Below, piece after piece: positions 28,425 through 37,197 of a stretch of 63,987 nucleotides of DNA. Both the position numbers and the translations under genes were made by a program. Below the pieces are notes generated by a model, which made no database searches, was not told the origin of the DNA, and was given only the letters and a program-made list of their open reading frames with translations. The stretch covers positions 1 to 63,987 of the forward strand of contig NZ_JAUQWH010000036.1 of NCBI RefSeq assembly GCF_030757795.1, written 5' to 3'. Positions within the stretch are counted from its first letter, which is position 1. Each line of letters opens with the position of its first letter. This DNA comes from Actinoplanes oryzae (lineage in GTDB: Bacteria; Actinomycetota; Actinomycetes; Mycobacteriales; Micromonosporaceae).

Positions 28425-28444
28425 CCGGCCGGCGCGGCGGCCGG
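28425..28444. terminator. Bidirectional terminator between convergent genes
   Basis: CCGGCCG and CGGCCGG form a perfect 7-base GC stem around a 6-base loop. It sits 10 bases after the splB-like stop and 17 bases from the chromate transporter stop on the other strand. Confidence 0.6.
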
Positions 28445-28460
28445 CCTCCCGGAGCGGGGC

Positions 28461-29873
28461 TCAGACCCCGGGGAGGTGGGCGAGGCCGGCGATCAGGCCG
28501 AGAGCGGCGCTGATCCCGAGGACGCGCAACACCGGCCAGGTGCGCCGGAAGATCAGCACGGCGGCGACGACGGCGATGACCACGGGCACCGGGCGGATGG
28601 TGGCGAGGGCGGGCACGAGCAGGTGCAGCGGCCCGGCGGTGACCTCGCGGACTCCGGTGAACAGGGTGTGCACGGCGAAGTAGAGCCCGAGGTCGGCAAT
28701 GACGCCCACCACGGCGGCGGTGATCCCGGTCAGCGCCGCCGAGAGGGCGTGGTTGCCGCGGAGCCGCTCGACGTAGGGGGCGCCGAGCAGGATGAACAGG
28801 AAGCACGGCACGAACGTCACCCAGGTGGTGAGCAGGGACGCGACGACGCCGGCGGTCCAGGGACCGAGCGGGCCGGGGTGGTGGTAGGCGCCCAGGAACG
28901 CGACGAACTGCACCACCATGATCAGCGGTCCGGGGGTCGTCTCGGCCAGGGCGAGGCCGCGCACCATGTCGCCGGCGGACAGCCAGCCGTAGTGCTCGAC
29001 CGCGCGCTGGGCGACGAAGGCGAGGACGGCGTAGGCGCCGCCGAAGGTCACCACGGCGGTGCCGGAGAAGAACAGACCCTGCTGGGTGTAGAGGCTGCCG
29101 GCGCCGGTCAGCGCGGCCACGACGGCGACCGGCGTGAACCAGGCGACCAGCCCGACGGCGAGAATGGTCAGCCCGCGCCGGGCGCTCGGCCGGTCGTGGT
29201 GCAAGGCGTCGTCGGCGATCAACGGTTGCGGGCCGTCCTTGGCGCCGCCCTGGCCACCACCGGCGGTGACCAGGGCCGGACGGCGGCGGTGCAACGCCCA
29301 CCCGGCCACACCCGCCGCGGCGACCACGATGGGGAACGGCACCCCGAACACCGCCAGTGCGAGGAAGGCGGCAACGGCGAAGCCGACGAGCACGCGGTTG
29401 GTCAGCGCCCGGCTGCCGACGCGCCACACCGCCTGGGCCACGATGGCGACCACCGCCGGTGCGAGCCCCGCGAACAGCGCCGTCACGACGGTGGTGTCCC
29501 CGAACCCGACGTACACCGCGGACAGCGCGAGCAGCGCGACCACGCCGGGCAGGACGAACAGGGTGCCCGCGATCAGGCCCCCGCGCAGCCCGTTGAGCAG
29601 CCATCCCACATAGATGGCCAGCTGCTGGGCCTCCGGGCCGGGCAGCAGCATGCAGTAGTTCAACGCGTGCAGGAACCGCTGCTGCCCGATCCAGCGGCGC
29701 TCGTCGACGAGGTGGTGTTGCATGACGGCGATCTGCCCGGCCGGGCCGCCGAAGGTCTGCAACGAGATGACGAACCACGCCCGGACCGCCTGGGCGAGGG
29801 GCACGACGTCCCGCACCTCGCCCCCCGGCGGTGTCGGATCGGCCGGCGTGGTGGGCGGGTCGGTGCTGGTCAT
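28461..29873 (-). CDS. chrA: Chromate transporter, long-chain (two-domain) ChrA
   Basis: A 470-residue membrane protein made of two homologous CHR domains. The N-terminal one has FGGPAGQIAVMQHHLVDERR, MLLPGPEAQQLAIYVGWLL and GTLFVLPG. The C-terminal one has the equivalent TFGGAYAVLAFVAQRAVEHY, LAETTPGPLIMVVQFVAFLG and TFVPCFLFILLGAPYVERL. The family exports chromate, or takes up related oxyanions, by proton motive force. The first residues (TSTDPPTTPADPTPPGG) are a disordered tail. No regulator is adjacent. Confidence 0.9.
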   Translation of the reverse strand: MTSTDPPTTPADPTPPGGEVRDVVPLAQAVRAWFVISLQTFGGPAGQIAVMQHHLVDERRWIGQQRFLHALNYCMLLPGPEAQQLAIYVGWLLNGLRGGLIAGTLFVLPGVVALLALSAVYVGFGDTTVVTALFAGLAPAVVAIVAQAVWRVGSRALTNRVLVGFAVAAFLALAVFGVPFPIVVAAAGVAGWALHRRRPALVTAGGGQGGAKDGPQPLIADDALHHDRPSARRGLTILAVGLVAWFTPVAVVAALTGAGSLYTQQGLFFSGTAVVTFGGAYAVLAFVAQRAVEHYGWLSAGDMVRGLALAETTPGPLIMVVQFVAFLGAYHHPGPLGPWTAGVVASLLTTWVTFVPCFLFILLGAPYVERLRGNHALSAALTGITAAVVGVIADLGLYFAVHTLFTGVREVTAGPLHLLVPALATIRPVPVVIAVVAAVLIFRRTWPVLRVLGISAALGLIAGLAHLPGV

Positions 29874-29977
29874 CGTGTGTGTACTCCGGTCGAGCCATCG
29901 GGAGCGGCCGCGCCTGTCTCCGCCGCCAGCCAGATGTAACCACGGTCACCGCACCCGTGTCACCGGTGCGCCACGCC

Positions 29978-31495
29978 TCACCGGATGGGCACGTCGAGGC
30001 GCGAGCCGGTGGCGACGGTGATCGTACGGCCGGGGGCGTTCTCGTCGTAGTAGAGCGGGTCCGTCGTGTCCACGACCAGCGTCAGCGAGTGGCCGGCGGG
30101 CACGTCGTACGCGGTGGGCCAGAGGTCGACGTCGAGGGTGCGGTCGCCGGGCGTGGTGCCGAGCCAGGAAGCCGGGGCGTGGGTGATCAGGGTGGCGGTG
30201 CCCAGGGCGTCGAGGTCGTAGAGGTAGGCGACGATCGTGCCGGTCGGCGGGGTGTTCCGCAGGGCGAGGTGCAGGCGCGGGGAGCCGCGGAGGCGCTGGA
30301 CCGTGGCCGGGCGGGCGGCGGCCCACACGCCGGCGCGGGTGCGGTCGACAGCCGGGAGCCAGATCTTCGGCCGCTGACCGGTGAAGGCGGCCGCGCCGTT
30401 GGTGAGCAGGACGACCCCTCCCCCGGCGATCGTGTCCTTGTCCGTGGGCAGGGACTTCGTCCACGCCTCCGCGGAGGGCGAGCCGAGCAGTCCGGCGCGG
30501 CCCAGGTGCAGCTCCCGGGCGGAGAAGGACGGCCAGCTGGCGTACTGCTCGGCGGGCGCGTTCCAGGGCACCAGCTGCACCGGCGGCTCGTCGTCGATGC
30601 CGGTGCCGACGCCGGCCAGGTACTGGTCGAACCAGCGGTACAGGCTCGTCCACACCGCATTGGGCAGGCCGAGCAGGCCGGTCAGCTCGGCGATGGCGTG
30701 GTCCCCCGGCCGCAGCTCGAGGCGCTTGGGCCCGGTCAGGCCGCCGAAGAAGGACGTGAGCTGGCCGGGCGGGAAGAACGAGTCGCCCCAGGCGTTCGCG
30801 ATGAGCACGGCGGGGTGGTTGGCATTGATCGCGGCCAGGTGGGTGGCGGCGGAGCGCTCGTCGGCCCACGCCTGCACCTCGTCGACGTTGCGGTTGGCGG
30901 CGAAGTCGGCGAGCTTGGTGCTCAGGTCGGTGCCCGGGCGGCCGAGCGTGCTCGCGGCGATCCCGAGCAGGTCGGCGGCCTGACGATGGCGCGTGTCGTC
31001 CCCGTACAGGGAGGAAGTCAGGTCTGTCCATCCGCTCAGCACGCCCACCGCGCGGATGCGGGGATCGGCGCCGGCCCCGAGGAGACTGATTCCTGCCCCG
31101 TACGACACCCCGGCCGCCCCGATCCGACCCGGGTCCGCGGGCGTGTTCGCGAGCACCCAGTCGATGACCGCGGACAGGTCGGCGAGGTCCCGGGGCCCGG
31201 CGGTGTCGATCTCGCCGCCGGACAGCCACCAGCCGCGCGGCGTGTAGGAGACGACGACGTAGCCGCGGGCGGCCAGGGCTTGCGCCTGGGCCACGTACTC
31301 GATGTCGTTGAGCCCCCAGCTGGACGGCATGACCACCGCGGGATGCAGTCCGGAGCCGGCGGGGGTGGCGACGTTGGCCTTGAGCGTGACCCCGGCGCCG
31401 GGGATGTCGACGAAGCGCAGGGCCGCGGCCTCCGCGCGGGCGGGCACCACCAGGCCCGCGGTGACCAGCAGCAGGACGAGCAGCAGGCGTTTCAT
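29978..31495 (-). CDS. Secreted S15/CocE-type alpha/beta hydrolase
   Basis: A 505-residue exported hydrolase with a signal peptide (MKRLLLVLLLVTAGLVVPAR, cleaved near AEAA). The nucleophile Ser lies in GAAGVSYGAGISLLGAGADP, within a domain resembling X-Pro dipeptidyl peptidases and cocaine esterase. The C-terminal beta-rich part (YLYDLDALGTATLITHAPAS, then VDLWPTAYDVPAGHSLTLVV) is the usual jelly-roll. It cleaves an ester, amide or dipeptide outside the cell; the substrate is unknown. It is divergent from a TetR gene with an 18-base palindrome between them, so TetR repression is likely. Confidence 0.87.
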   Translation of the reverse strand: MKRLLLVLLLVTAGLVVPARAEAAALRFVDIPGAGVTLKANVATPAGSGLHPAVVMPSSWGLNDIEYVAQAQALAARGYVVVSYTPRGWWLSGGEIDTAGPRDLADLSAVIDWVLANTPADPGRIGAAGVSYGAGISLLGAGADPRIRAVGVLSGWTDLTSSLYGDDTRHRQAADLLGIAASTLGRPGTDLSTKLADFAANRNVDEVQAWADERSAATHLAAINANHPAVLIANAWGDSFFPPGQLTSFFGGLTGPKRLELRPGDHAIAELTGLLGLPNAVWTSLYRWFDQYLAGVGTGIDDEPPVQLVPWNAPAEQYASWPSFSARELHLGRAGLLGSPSAEAWTKSLPTDKDTIAGGGVVLLTNGAAAFTGQRPKIWLPAVDRTRAGVWAAARPATVQRLRGSPRLHLALRNTPPTGTIVAYLYDLDALGTATLITHAPASWLGTTPGDRTLDVDLWPTAYDVPAGHSLTLVVDTTDPLYYDENAPGRTITVATGSRLDVPIR

Positions 31496-31544
31496 GGCGG
31501 GACCGTAGGCGGCGGTTCCGAGAGATTGAAGATGATGACATTCT

Positions 31545-31562
31545 CGTTACCGGCCGGTAACG
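31545..31562. promoter_or_regulatory. TetR-type operator between the hydrolase and TetR genes
   Basis: CGTTACCGGCCGGTAACG is a perfect 18-base palindrome, 29 bases before the TetR start and 49 bases before the hydrolase start. It is the obvious site for autoregulation and control of the hydrolase. Confidence 0.75.
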
Positions 31563-31591
31563 TGAGGGGCCGATCCGAGGGAGCGTGCCCC

Positions 31592-32125
31592 ATGCTCTAC
31601 GGCGCCCCGACCCCCCTTCGCCGCGATGCCCGCCGCAACCGCGAGTCCATCGTGGCCGCCGCGGGCGCGGTCCTCACCGGACCCGGACCGGCCGGCCTCA
31701 TGGCCGCGGTCGCCCGGCGCGCCGGCGTCGGGCAGGCCACGCTCTACCGCCACTTCCCCGACCGGTACGCCCTCACGGCCGCCGTCATCGACCACGAGCT
31801 CGCCGCCCTCGCGGCCCGCGCCGCCGCGCCGGTCGACTTCCGGCACCTGCTCGGCGACGCGCTGCACCGCCAGGTCGCGATGCGTCCCCTCGTCCAGCTC
31901 GCGCAGCGCCTCGACGCGCCCACCCGCCGCCGCTACGAGCAGCGCCTGCTCGCCGCGCTGACCACGCCGCTGCGCACCGCCCAGGCCCGCGGGCTGATTC
32001 GCACCGACCTGGCCCCGGCCGACGTCCTGCTGTTGTTCAGCATGGTCCGCGGGGTGGCAGCCGCCGAGGACGCCGACCGGTCGGTCGAGCTACTGCTCGG
32101 CGGGCTGCTGCCGGCCGATCGGTAG
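31592..32125 (+). CDS. TetR-family regulator
   Basis: A 177-residue regulator. The N-terminal HTH reads SIVAAAGAVLTGPGPAGLMA followed by AVARRAGVGQATLYRHFPDR; GVGQATLYRHF is the family signature for the recognition helix. The C-terminal ligand domain is unremarkable and ends LLLGGLLPADR. It overlaps the convergent acetyltransferase gene by 36 bases. It should repress itself and the divergent hydrolase through the palindrome at 31545. Confidence 0.9.
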   Translation: MLYGAPTPLRRDARRNRESIVAAAGAVLTGPGPAGLMAAVARRAGVGQATLYRHFPDRYALTAAVIDHELAALAARAAAPVDFRHLLGDALHRQVAMRPLVQLAQRLDAPTRRRYEQRLLAALTTPLRTAQARGLIRTDLAPADVLLLFSMVRGVAAAEDADRSVELLLGGLLPADR

Positions 32126-32536
32126 GGCGAACGCGGCCATCTCCTGCTCCTCGTGCGGGATCAGCCCCAGCGACCGGTAGAACGGGTGCGACGTGCGCGC
32201 CCCCTCGGTCCCGGCCCGGTCGGTGGACAGGACGAAGAAGCGGCAGTGGGCGTACCGGCGCTTGAGCTCCTCCATCAGCGCGCGCCCGATGCCCTGCCGG
32301 TGCGCGTCCGGGTGGACGAGCACGTCCTGCACGTAGCAGACGGTCTCCCCGTCGGACACCGTGCGCGCGAGCCCGAGCAGGCGCCCGTCGTCCGCCCGGG
32401 CGGTGAGCAGCGTGTGCGAGGCGGCGAGCCCGCGGACGAGCGTGTCCAGGTCGGCGACGTAGCCGTCCCAGCCGACGGACTCGTACAGGTCGCGGGTCTC
32501 TGCCCTGCTCAAGCTGGTCTCGGCGGCAATCTTCAC
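32090..32536 (-). CDS. GNAT-family N-acetyltransferase
   Basis: A 148-residue acetyltransferase starting at GTG 32536, which overlaps the upstream gene's stop (GTGA). The acetyl-CoA loop is visible in VQDVLVHPDAHRQGIGRALM (V/D-x-x-x-x-Q-G-x-G-x-A), with a C-terminal FYRSLGLIPHEEQEMAAF. The substrate is unknown. It is translated with the TIM-barrel protein and probably shares control by the TetR whose two operators precede that gene. Confidence 0.88.
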   Translation of the reverse strand: MKIAAETSLSRAETRDLYESVGWDGYVADLDTLVRGLAASHTLLTARADDGRLLGLARTVSDGETVCYVQDVLVHPDAHRQGIGRALMEELKRRYAHCRFFVLSTDRAGTEGARTSHPFYRSLGLIPHEEQEMAAFALPIGRQQPAEQ

Positions 32537-33510
32537 CGGGCGACGGTAGCAGCGGCCAGGGCGTGGAACGCGGCCTTGGGCTCCCACTCCCCCGACTCCA
32601 GGACCTTGACCAGCCCGAACGAGGCCTTGTCGAGGTCGGCGCGGCCCGCGTCCGGGCGGTGCGGGAGGTTGCGGGACGCGAAGGTGCACCAGAACGCCGC
32701 CGCCACGCCCTCCTCCTCGAAGGTCGCCAGCAGCTCTCGCAGATAGGTCGCCTGCTCCTCCTCGTCGCGCTCGACGTCGGCGGTGAGGCCACGCGCGACC
32801 TGCCCGTCCCAGTCGACGAGCGTCAGCGCCTCCGCCCCGAGATCGGCGGCACCGCGGATCGTCGTGCAGCCGTACTCGGTGATGGCCACCGGCTTGCCCA
32901 CCTCCGTAAGGACGCGCAGGGCGTGGACGTACACGTCGGCATTGTCTCTGGTCCGGTAGAGGTCCATGCCCACGATGTCGAACGGCGTCCAGTCGATGCG
33001 CTCCGACGGCAGCGCCGCGTAGGTGATCCGGCCGCCGAAGTGCTTGCGGACCGTGGCGGCCGCCTCGGCGAGGAACGCGTTGAGCCGCTGCCGGGTCTCC
33101 GGCGTCAAGCCCCCGAGCCCGGCCAGCCGCTCGTCGAGGGTGTCCCCGGGCAGGAACCCGCGGGCGAAGAGGGTCAGCTCGGCGCCGGTGACCAGGACGA
33201 CCTCGGCACCCGTGCGACGCAGGCGCTCCGCCCGCTCCGCACAGTCGGCGAGCGTGGCGAGCAGCTCGTCGAGGCTCTGGTCGCTGGTGAAGGGCGAGAA
33301 CCAGACCTCCAGGCCGGCGTCGGCCGCGAGCTGGGCGGCGAGCTCCAGGCGGTCGGGCAGACCCCCTGTCACGCGTACGGCCGTGCAGTGCAACTGGTCC
33401 CGGATGGCGGCCATGTCGGCGCGCACGGTGTCGGCCGTGAAGGGCTCGTGCGTCGTGGGGCCGGGCCCGTGGGTCCAGCCGGTGTCATAGGTGATGCCGT
33501 ACGTCTGCAT
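32533..33510 (-). CDS. TIM-barrel, glycoside-hydrolase-like protein
   Basis: A 325-residue cytoplasmic protein beginning MQTYGITYDTGWTHGPGPTT. Barrel-type strands follow: CTAVRVTGGLPDRLELAAQL, LEVWFSPFTSD, AEVVLVTGAELTLFARGFLP, FDIVGMDLYRTRDN, KPVAITEYGCTTI and VAAAFWCTFASRNLP. The Glu in ITEYG and the Glu in TGAELT are placed like the catalytic pair of clan A glycoside hydrolases, but no specific family can be named and the activity is unproven. It heads a two-gene unit with the GNAT gene and is divergent from a TetR gene with two strong operators. Confidence 0.7.
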   Translation of the reverse strand: MQTYGITYDTGWTHGPGPTTHEPFTADTVRADMAAIRDQLHCTAVRVTGGLPDRLELAAQLAADAGLEVWFSPFTSDQSLDELLATLADCAERAERLRRTGAEVVLVTGAELTLFARGFLPGDTLDERLAGLGGLTPETRQRLNAFLAEAAATVRKHFGGRITYAALPSERIDWTPFDIVGMDLYRTRDNADVYVHALRVLTEVGKPVAITEYGCTTIRGAADLGAEALTLVDWDGQVARGLTADVERDEEEQATYLRELLATFEEEGVAAAFWCTFASRNLPHRPDAGRADLDKASFGLVKVLESGEWEPKAAFHALAAATVAR

Positions 33511-33517
33511 GCGTCAT

Positions 33518-33536
33518 AGGGTACGCGCCGTACCTT
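33518..33536. promoter_or_regulatory. TetR operator, site 1
   Basis: AGGGTAC-GCGCC-GTACCTT is a 7+5+7 dyad with one mismatch in the outer arm, immediately upstream of the TIM-barrel gene start at 33510. Confidence 0.75.
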
Positions 33537-33540
33537 AAAA

Positions 33541-33559
33541 AGGGTACCGCCCGTACCCT
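33541..33559. promoter_or_regulatory. TetR operator, site 2
   Basis: AGGGTAC-CGCCC-GTACCCT is a perfect 7+5+7 dyad, 15 bases before the TetR start. The two sites lie 23 bases apart centre to centre, about two helical turns, which would suit cooperative binding. Confidence 0.78.
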
Positions 33560-33573
33560 ATAAACTGGGCCGG

Positions 33574-34152
33574 GTGAGACGACGACGCGGAGCCGCCCTG
33601 GAGGACGCGATCCTGCAGGCCGCCGCCGACGAGCTGACCGCCGCGGGCTACGCGGGCCTGACGATGGAGGCAGTCGCCCGGCGCGCGGGCACCAACAAGA
33701 ACGCCGTCTACCGCCGCTGGCCGGGGCGGGCGGCCCTCGGCGTCGCCGCCTATCGCCGCCTGACCGTGGCCTTCACCGACATCCCGGACACGGGCAGCCT
33801 GCGCGAGGACGTCCTGGAGCTCCTGCGCCGCGTCAACCGGCAGTGGTCGTCCCCGCTGGGCGCGGTCCAGCGCGACCTGCTCGCCGCCGCGGCCCACGAC
33901 CCGGAGCTGCTCGCCCTGATCCGCGAGGGCTCTGCCGACGCCGGCTCCGCGCTGTGGCTGACCGTCCTCGAACGCGCCGTCGCCCGCGGCGAGGCCCCGC
34001 CCGAAGCCCTCCACCCCCGCGTGGCGACCACGCCAATCGTGCTGCTGCGCAACGAGTACGTGACCCGCGGCGAACCGACGGCCCCCGACGAAGCCCTCAT
34101 CGAGATCGTCGACGAGATCTTCCTGCCCCTCGTCCGCGGGCGGGCGGGTTAG
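33574..34152 (+). CDS. TetR/AcrR-family regulator
   Basis: A 192-residue regulator starting at GTG 33574. The HTH reads DAILQAAADELTAAGYAGLT followed by MEAVARRAGTNKNAVYRRWP, the form typical of AcrR-type members. The C-terminal domain contains REDVLELLRRVNRQW and IVLLRNEYVTRGEP. It should repress itself and the divergent TIM-barrel/GNAT pair through the two dyads at 33518-33559. Its stop overlaps the convergent selB stop by four bases. Confidence 0.9.
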   Translation: MRRRRGAALEDAILQAAADELTAAGYAGLTMEAVARRAGTNKNAVYRRWPGRAALGVAAYRRLTVAFTDIPDTGSLREDVLELLRRVNRQWSSPLGAVQRDLLAAAAHDPELLALIREGSADAGSALWLTVLERAVARGEAPPEALHPRVATTPIVLLRNEYVTRGEPTAPDEALIEIVDEIFLPLVRGRAG

Positions 34153-35894
34153 CGGGGCACGACCTCGCGGCGGTCGTCGGGGAGGCGGCGGGTCAGGCCC
34201 CGGGTGTCGAGGAGGCCGAGCAACGGCACGGCGACGCGGCGGGTGGTGGCCAGGGCCTGGCGGGCTTCGCTGAGGGTGAAGGGTTGCGGCAGGGCGGCCA
34301 GGACGGCGGCGGCCTCGTCGGGAGCGGTCGCGCGGAGGATCACGCCCGCGCCCAGGTGGACCAGGAGGCCGGCGCGGGCGGCGGCGGCGATCTGTTTCGG
34401 ACTCAGGCGGAGGTCGTTGGCTTCGGGGGCGGCGAAGGGGCGGTCCGCGAGGGGGGCGAAGGCCTGGTCGACCGCGGCGGAGAGTTCGGCCGGGGCGCCT
34501 GCGTCGGCGGTGGAGACGCGGCCGGCGCGCAGGACCAGCGGCGGGGTGATCAGGGCTTCGACGAGGGCGCGGTCCGGGAGGGCGAGGCGGTGGCGCAGGG
34601 CTTCGACCGGGGCGCCCGGTTCGAGGGGGTTGTCGGCGGCGTGCCGGGCCACCTCGGCGGCGAGGCGGTCGCGGAGGGACGCCCAGTGGGCCGGGTCGGC
34701 CAGCCAGTCGCCGGCGACCGGGGAGACTTCGTCGGTGGGTACGCCGGTGCGGGCCAGGTCGGCGCGGCGGGCCAGCTTGCGCCGCCGCAGCTCGCCGGGG
34801 AGGTCGGGGGTGCCGTCGAGGCCGGCCAGGACGTCGGCGCGGGCGGCGGCCGCCCCGCGGCGGGAGAGGCCGGGCGGGACCACGTCGAGAACGGTCACGC
34901 CGCCGGCGACGTGGTGGCGGCCCGGGTCGCGGAGCAGGGCGCGGTCGCCGAGGCGGAGCGGGAGGGGGCGGGCGAGGCGCAGGCGGGCGGTGTCCTTGCC
35001 GAGGGGCCGCACCCGCGCGGGGACGGCGGCCGAGCCGATGTGGAAGGTCAGCGTTGCCGGCAGGTCCGCCACGGGGTCGCCGTGCACGCGGACGTCGAGC
35101 AGGTCGGTGAGCAGGAACTGTCCCGGGGTGAGCAGGGCTTCGCCGCGGCTCACCTCCTCCTTGGCGAGGCCGCGCAGGTTGACGGCGACCCGGGCGGGGG
35201 CGGCGATCGTGTCCACCGCGGCGCCGAGGCTCTGCAGGCCCTTGACGCGGACGGTGCGGGGATGGCCGGTCAGCTCCAGCTCGTCCCCGGCGCCCAGGCG
35301 GCCGGCGCCGAGCGTGCCGGTGACGACCGTGCCGGCGCCCTTGACCGTGAACGATCGGTCGATCCAGAGCCGCACCGGGCCGGGGACCTCGTCCGGCAAC
35401 CCCGCGACGAGCCGGCCGAGGGCGGCCCGCAGGTCGTCGAGGCCCGCGCCGGTGACCGCGCTCACCGCCACCGCCTCGACCTCGCGCAGGCCGGTCGGCG
35501 TCAGCTCGAGCCGGGCCTCCTCGATCGCCAGGGCGGGATCGGCGAGGTCGCTGCGGGTCACGACGAGCAACCCATGACGTACGCCCAGCGCGTCCAGCGC
35601 CGCCAGATGCTCCGCGGACTGGGGCATCCAGCCCTCGTCCGCGGCGACGACGATCATGGCGGCGGGGACCGGGCCGATGCCGGCGAGCATGTTCGGCACG
35701 AAGCGCTCGTGCCCGGGCACGTCGACGAACGCCACCGTCCCCCCGGGCGTCAGCGTCGTCCAGGCGAAGCCGAGGTCGATGGTCATGCCCCGGCGGCGTT
35801 CCTCGGCCCAGCGGTCGGGCTCCATGCCGGTCAGCGCACGGACCAGGGTGGACTTGCCGTGGTCGACGTGCCCGGCGGTGGCGAGGACGTGCAC
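34149..35894 (-). CDS. selB: Selenocysteine-specific elongation factor SelB
   Basis: A 581-residue translational GTPase starting at GTG 35894, one base after the selA stop. The G1 loop is GHVDHGKSTLVRALTGMEPD, the switch II region is VDVPGHERFVPNMLAGIGPV, and VVTRSDLAD stands in for the NKxD motif. The effector region reads RRRGMTIDLGFAW. The C-terminal 250 residues are winged-helix-like repeats (LRHRLALPDRALVEALITPP, LRLSPKQIAAAARAGLLVHL) that bind the SECIS hairpin. It delivers Sec-tRNA to the UGA of the formate dehydrogenase mRNA encoded 11 kb away. Confidence 0.95.
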   Translation of the reverse strand: MHVLATAGHVDHGKSTLVRALTGMEPDRWAEERRRGMTIDLGFAWTTLTPGGTVAFVDVPGHERFVPNMLAGIGPVPAAMIVVAADEGWMPQSAEHLAALDALGVRHGLLVVTRSDLADPALAIEEARLELTPTGLREVEAVAVSAVTGAGLDDLRAALGRLVAGLPDEVPGPVRLWIDRSFTVKGAGTVVTGTLGAGRLGAGDELELTGHPRTVRVKGLQSLGAAVDTIAAPARVAVNLRGLAKEEVSRGEALLTPGQFLLTDLLDVRVHGDPVADLPATLTFHIGSAAVPARVRPLGKDTARLRLARPLPLRLGDRALLRDPGRHHVAGGVTVLDVVPPGLSRRGAAAARADVLAGLDGTPDLPGELRRRKLARRADLARTGVPTDEVSPVAGDWLADPAHWASLRDRLAAEVARHAADNPLEPGAPVEALRHRLALPDRALVEALITPPLVLRAGRVSTADAGAPAELSAAVDQAFAPLADRPFAAPEANDLRLSPKQIAAAARAGLLVHLGAGVILRATAPDEAAAVLAALPQPFTLSEARQALATTRRVAVPLLGLLDTRGLTRRLPDDRREVVPR

Positions 35895-35895
35895 G

Positions 35896-37188
35896 TCAGC
35901 GGCCTGCGACCGCGATTACCGCGGCGATCAGCTCGGCGTCACGGGCGAGGGGAACACAGCGCAGGTCCAGCAGCAGGCGGCCCCGCTCGACCCGCCCGAC
36001 GACGGGGGGTGTGCCGGTGCGGAGCGGCTCGGCGTACTTGTCGGACAGGGCCAGGGCGTGGGACGGGAGCTCCAGCTCGGGCGCGCCACCGCCGCCGACG
36101 ACCGCCACGGCCGGGACGACCTCGGCCTCGACCCCGGCCGCGGTGAGGGCGGTGTGCGCGGCTTGGCTTCGTACCAGCAGATCGGCGGGAGGGAACCGCA
36201 GAGCTTGCCACGTCGGGGTTTCCGGACCCGTCAGGGTCGCGTGCAACGCGGCGAGCGTGAGCTTGTCGACCCGCAGGGCGCGGGCGAGGGGGTGCCGGCG
36301 CAGCTGGTGTACGAGATCGGCACCGCCCAGGAGCAGCCCCGCCTGCGGCCCGCCGAGCAGCTTGTCCCCGCTCGCGATGACCAGATCGGCGCCGTTGCGC
36401 AACGTCGTCGCGGCATCCGGTTCGTCGGGCAGCAGCGGGTCCGGGGCGAGCAGTCCGGAGCCGATGTCCACCACGACCGGCGCGGGCAGGTCAGACAACT
36501 CCGCAATGTCGGTCGCGCTCGTGAAGCCGCGGACGACGAAGTTGGACGGGTGGACCTTGAGGATGAAGCCGGTGTCCGGGCCGATCGCCGCGGCGTAGTC
36601 GGCGGGCGACGTCCGGTTGGTCGTGCCCACCTCGCGCAGCCGGGCGCCGGTGGACTGCAGCAGGTCGGGCAGCCGGAACCCGTCCCCGATCTCGACCATC
36701 TCCCCGCGGCTCACGATGATCTCGCGGCCCGCGGCCAGGGCCGTCGCGGCCAGCACCAGGGCGGCGGCACCGTTGTTGACCACGTGCACGTCGCCCGCGT
36801 CCGGCACCGCGGCGGCGAGCGCGCCCAGGGCGTCACGGCCCCGCTTGGCCCGGCGGCCGGTGGCCAGGTCCAGCTCGACGTCGGTGTGCCCGCCGGCCTC
36901 GGCGACCGCGTGCACGGCCGCCTCGGACAGCGCGGCCCGGCCCAGGTTGGTGTGCAGGACCACGCCGGTCGCGTTGAGCACCGAGCGCAGCCCGGCGGCG
37001 GTCGGCGGCAGCACCGCGAGGGCCTGCTCCGCGACCTGACCGGGATCGATCTCCCCGGCCCGGGCGCGCTGCTGCGCGGCGACCACCGCCGCCTTCACCG
37101 TGGCCCGTCCGAGCCGTCCGGCGGCCGCGGCCAGGCGGGGGTCGGCCAGGACGGCATCGGTACGGGGTACGAGGCGGCGCGGATCCAC
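35896..37188 (-). CDS. selA: L-seryl-tRNA(Sec) selenium transferase SelA
   Basis: A 430-residue PLP enzyme starting at GTG 37188 with a GGTGGAGGC ribosome site. Family motifs are LNATGVVLHTNLGRAALSEA, VVNNGAAALVLAATALAAGR, GEMVEIGDGFRLPDLLQSTG, VGTTNRTSPADY and the PLP lysine segment ASGDKLLGGPQAGLLLGG. It converts seryl-tRNA(Sec) to selenocysteinyl-tRNA(Sec) using selenophosphate from SelD. It is translated with selB downstream and lies 9 bases after a sulfotransferase-like gene, so the three form one operon. Confidence 0.95.
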   Translation of the reverse strand: MDPRRLVPRTDAVLADPRLAAAAGRLGRATVKAAVVAAQQRARAGEIDPGQVAEQALAVLPPTAAGLRSVLNATGVVLHTNLGRAALSEAAVHAVAEAGGHTDVELDLATGRRAKRGRDALGALAAAVPDAGDVHVVNNGAAALVLAATALAAGREIIVSRGEMVEIGDGFRLPDLLQSTGARLREVGTTNRTSPADYAAAIGPDTGFILKVHPSNFVVRGFTSATDIAELSDLPAPVVVDIGSGLLAPDPLLPDEPDAATTLRNGADLVIASGDKLLGGPQAGLLLGGADLVHQLRRHPLARALRVDKLTLAALHATLTGPETPTWQALRFPPADLLVRSQAAHTALTAAGVEAEVVPAVAVVGGGGAPELELPSHALALSDKYAEPLRTGTPPVVGRVERGRLLLDLRCVPLARDAELIAAVIAVAGR

Positions 37189-37197
37189 GCCTCCACC

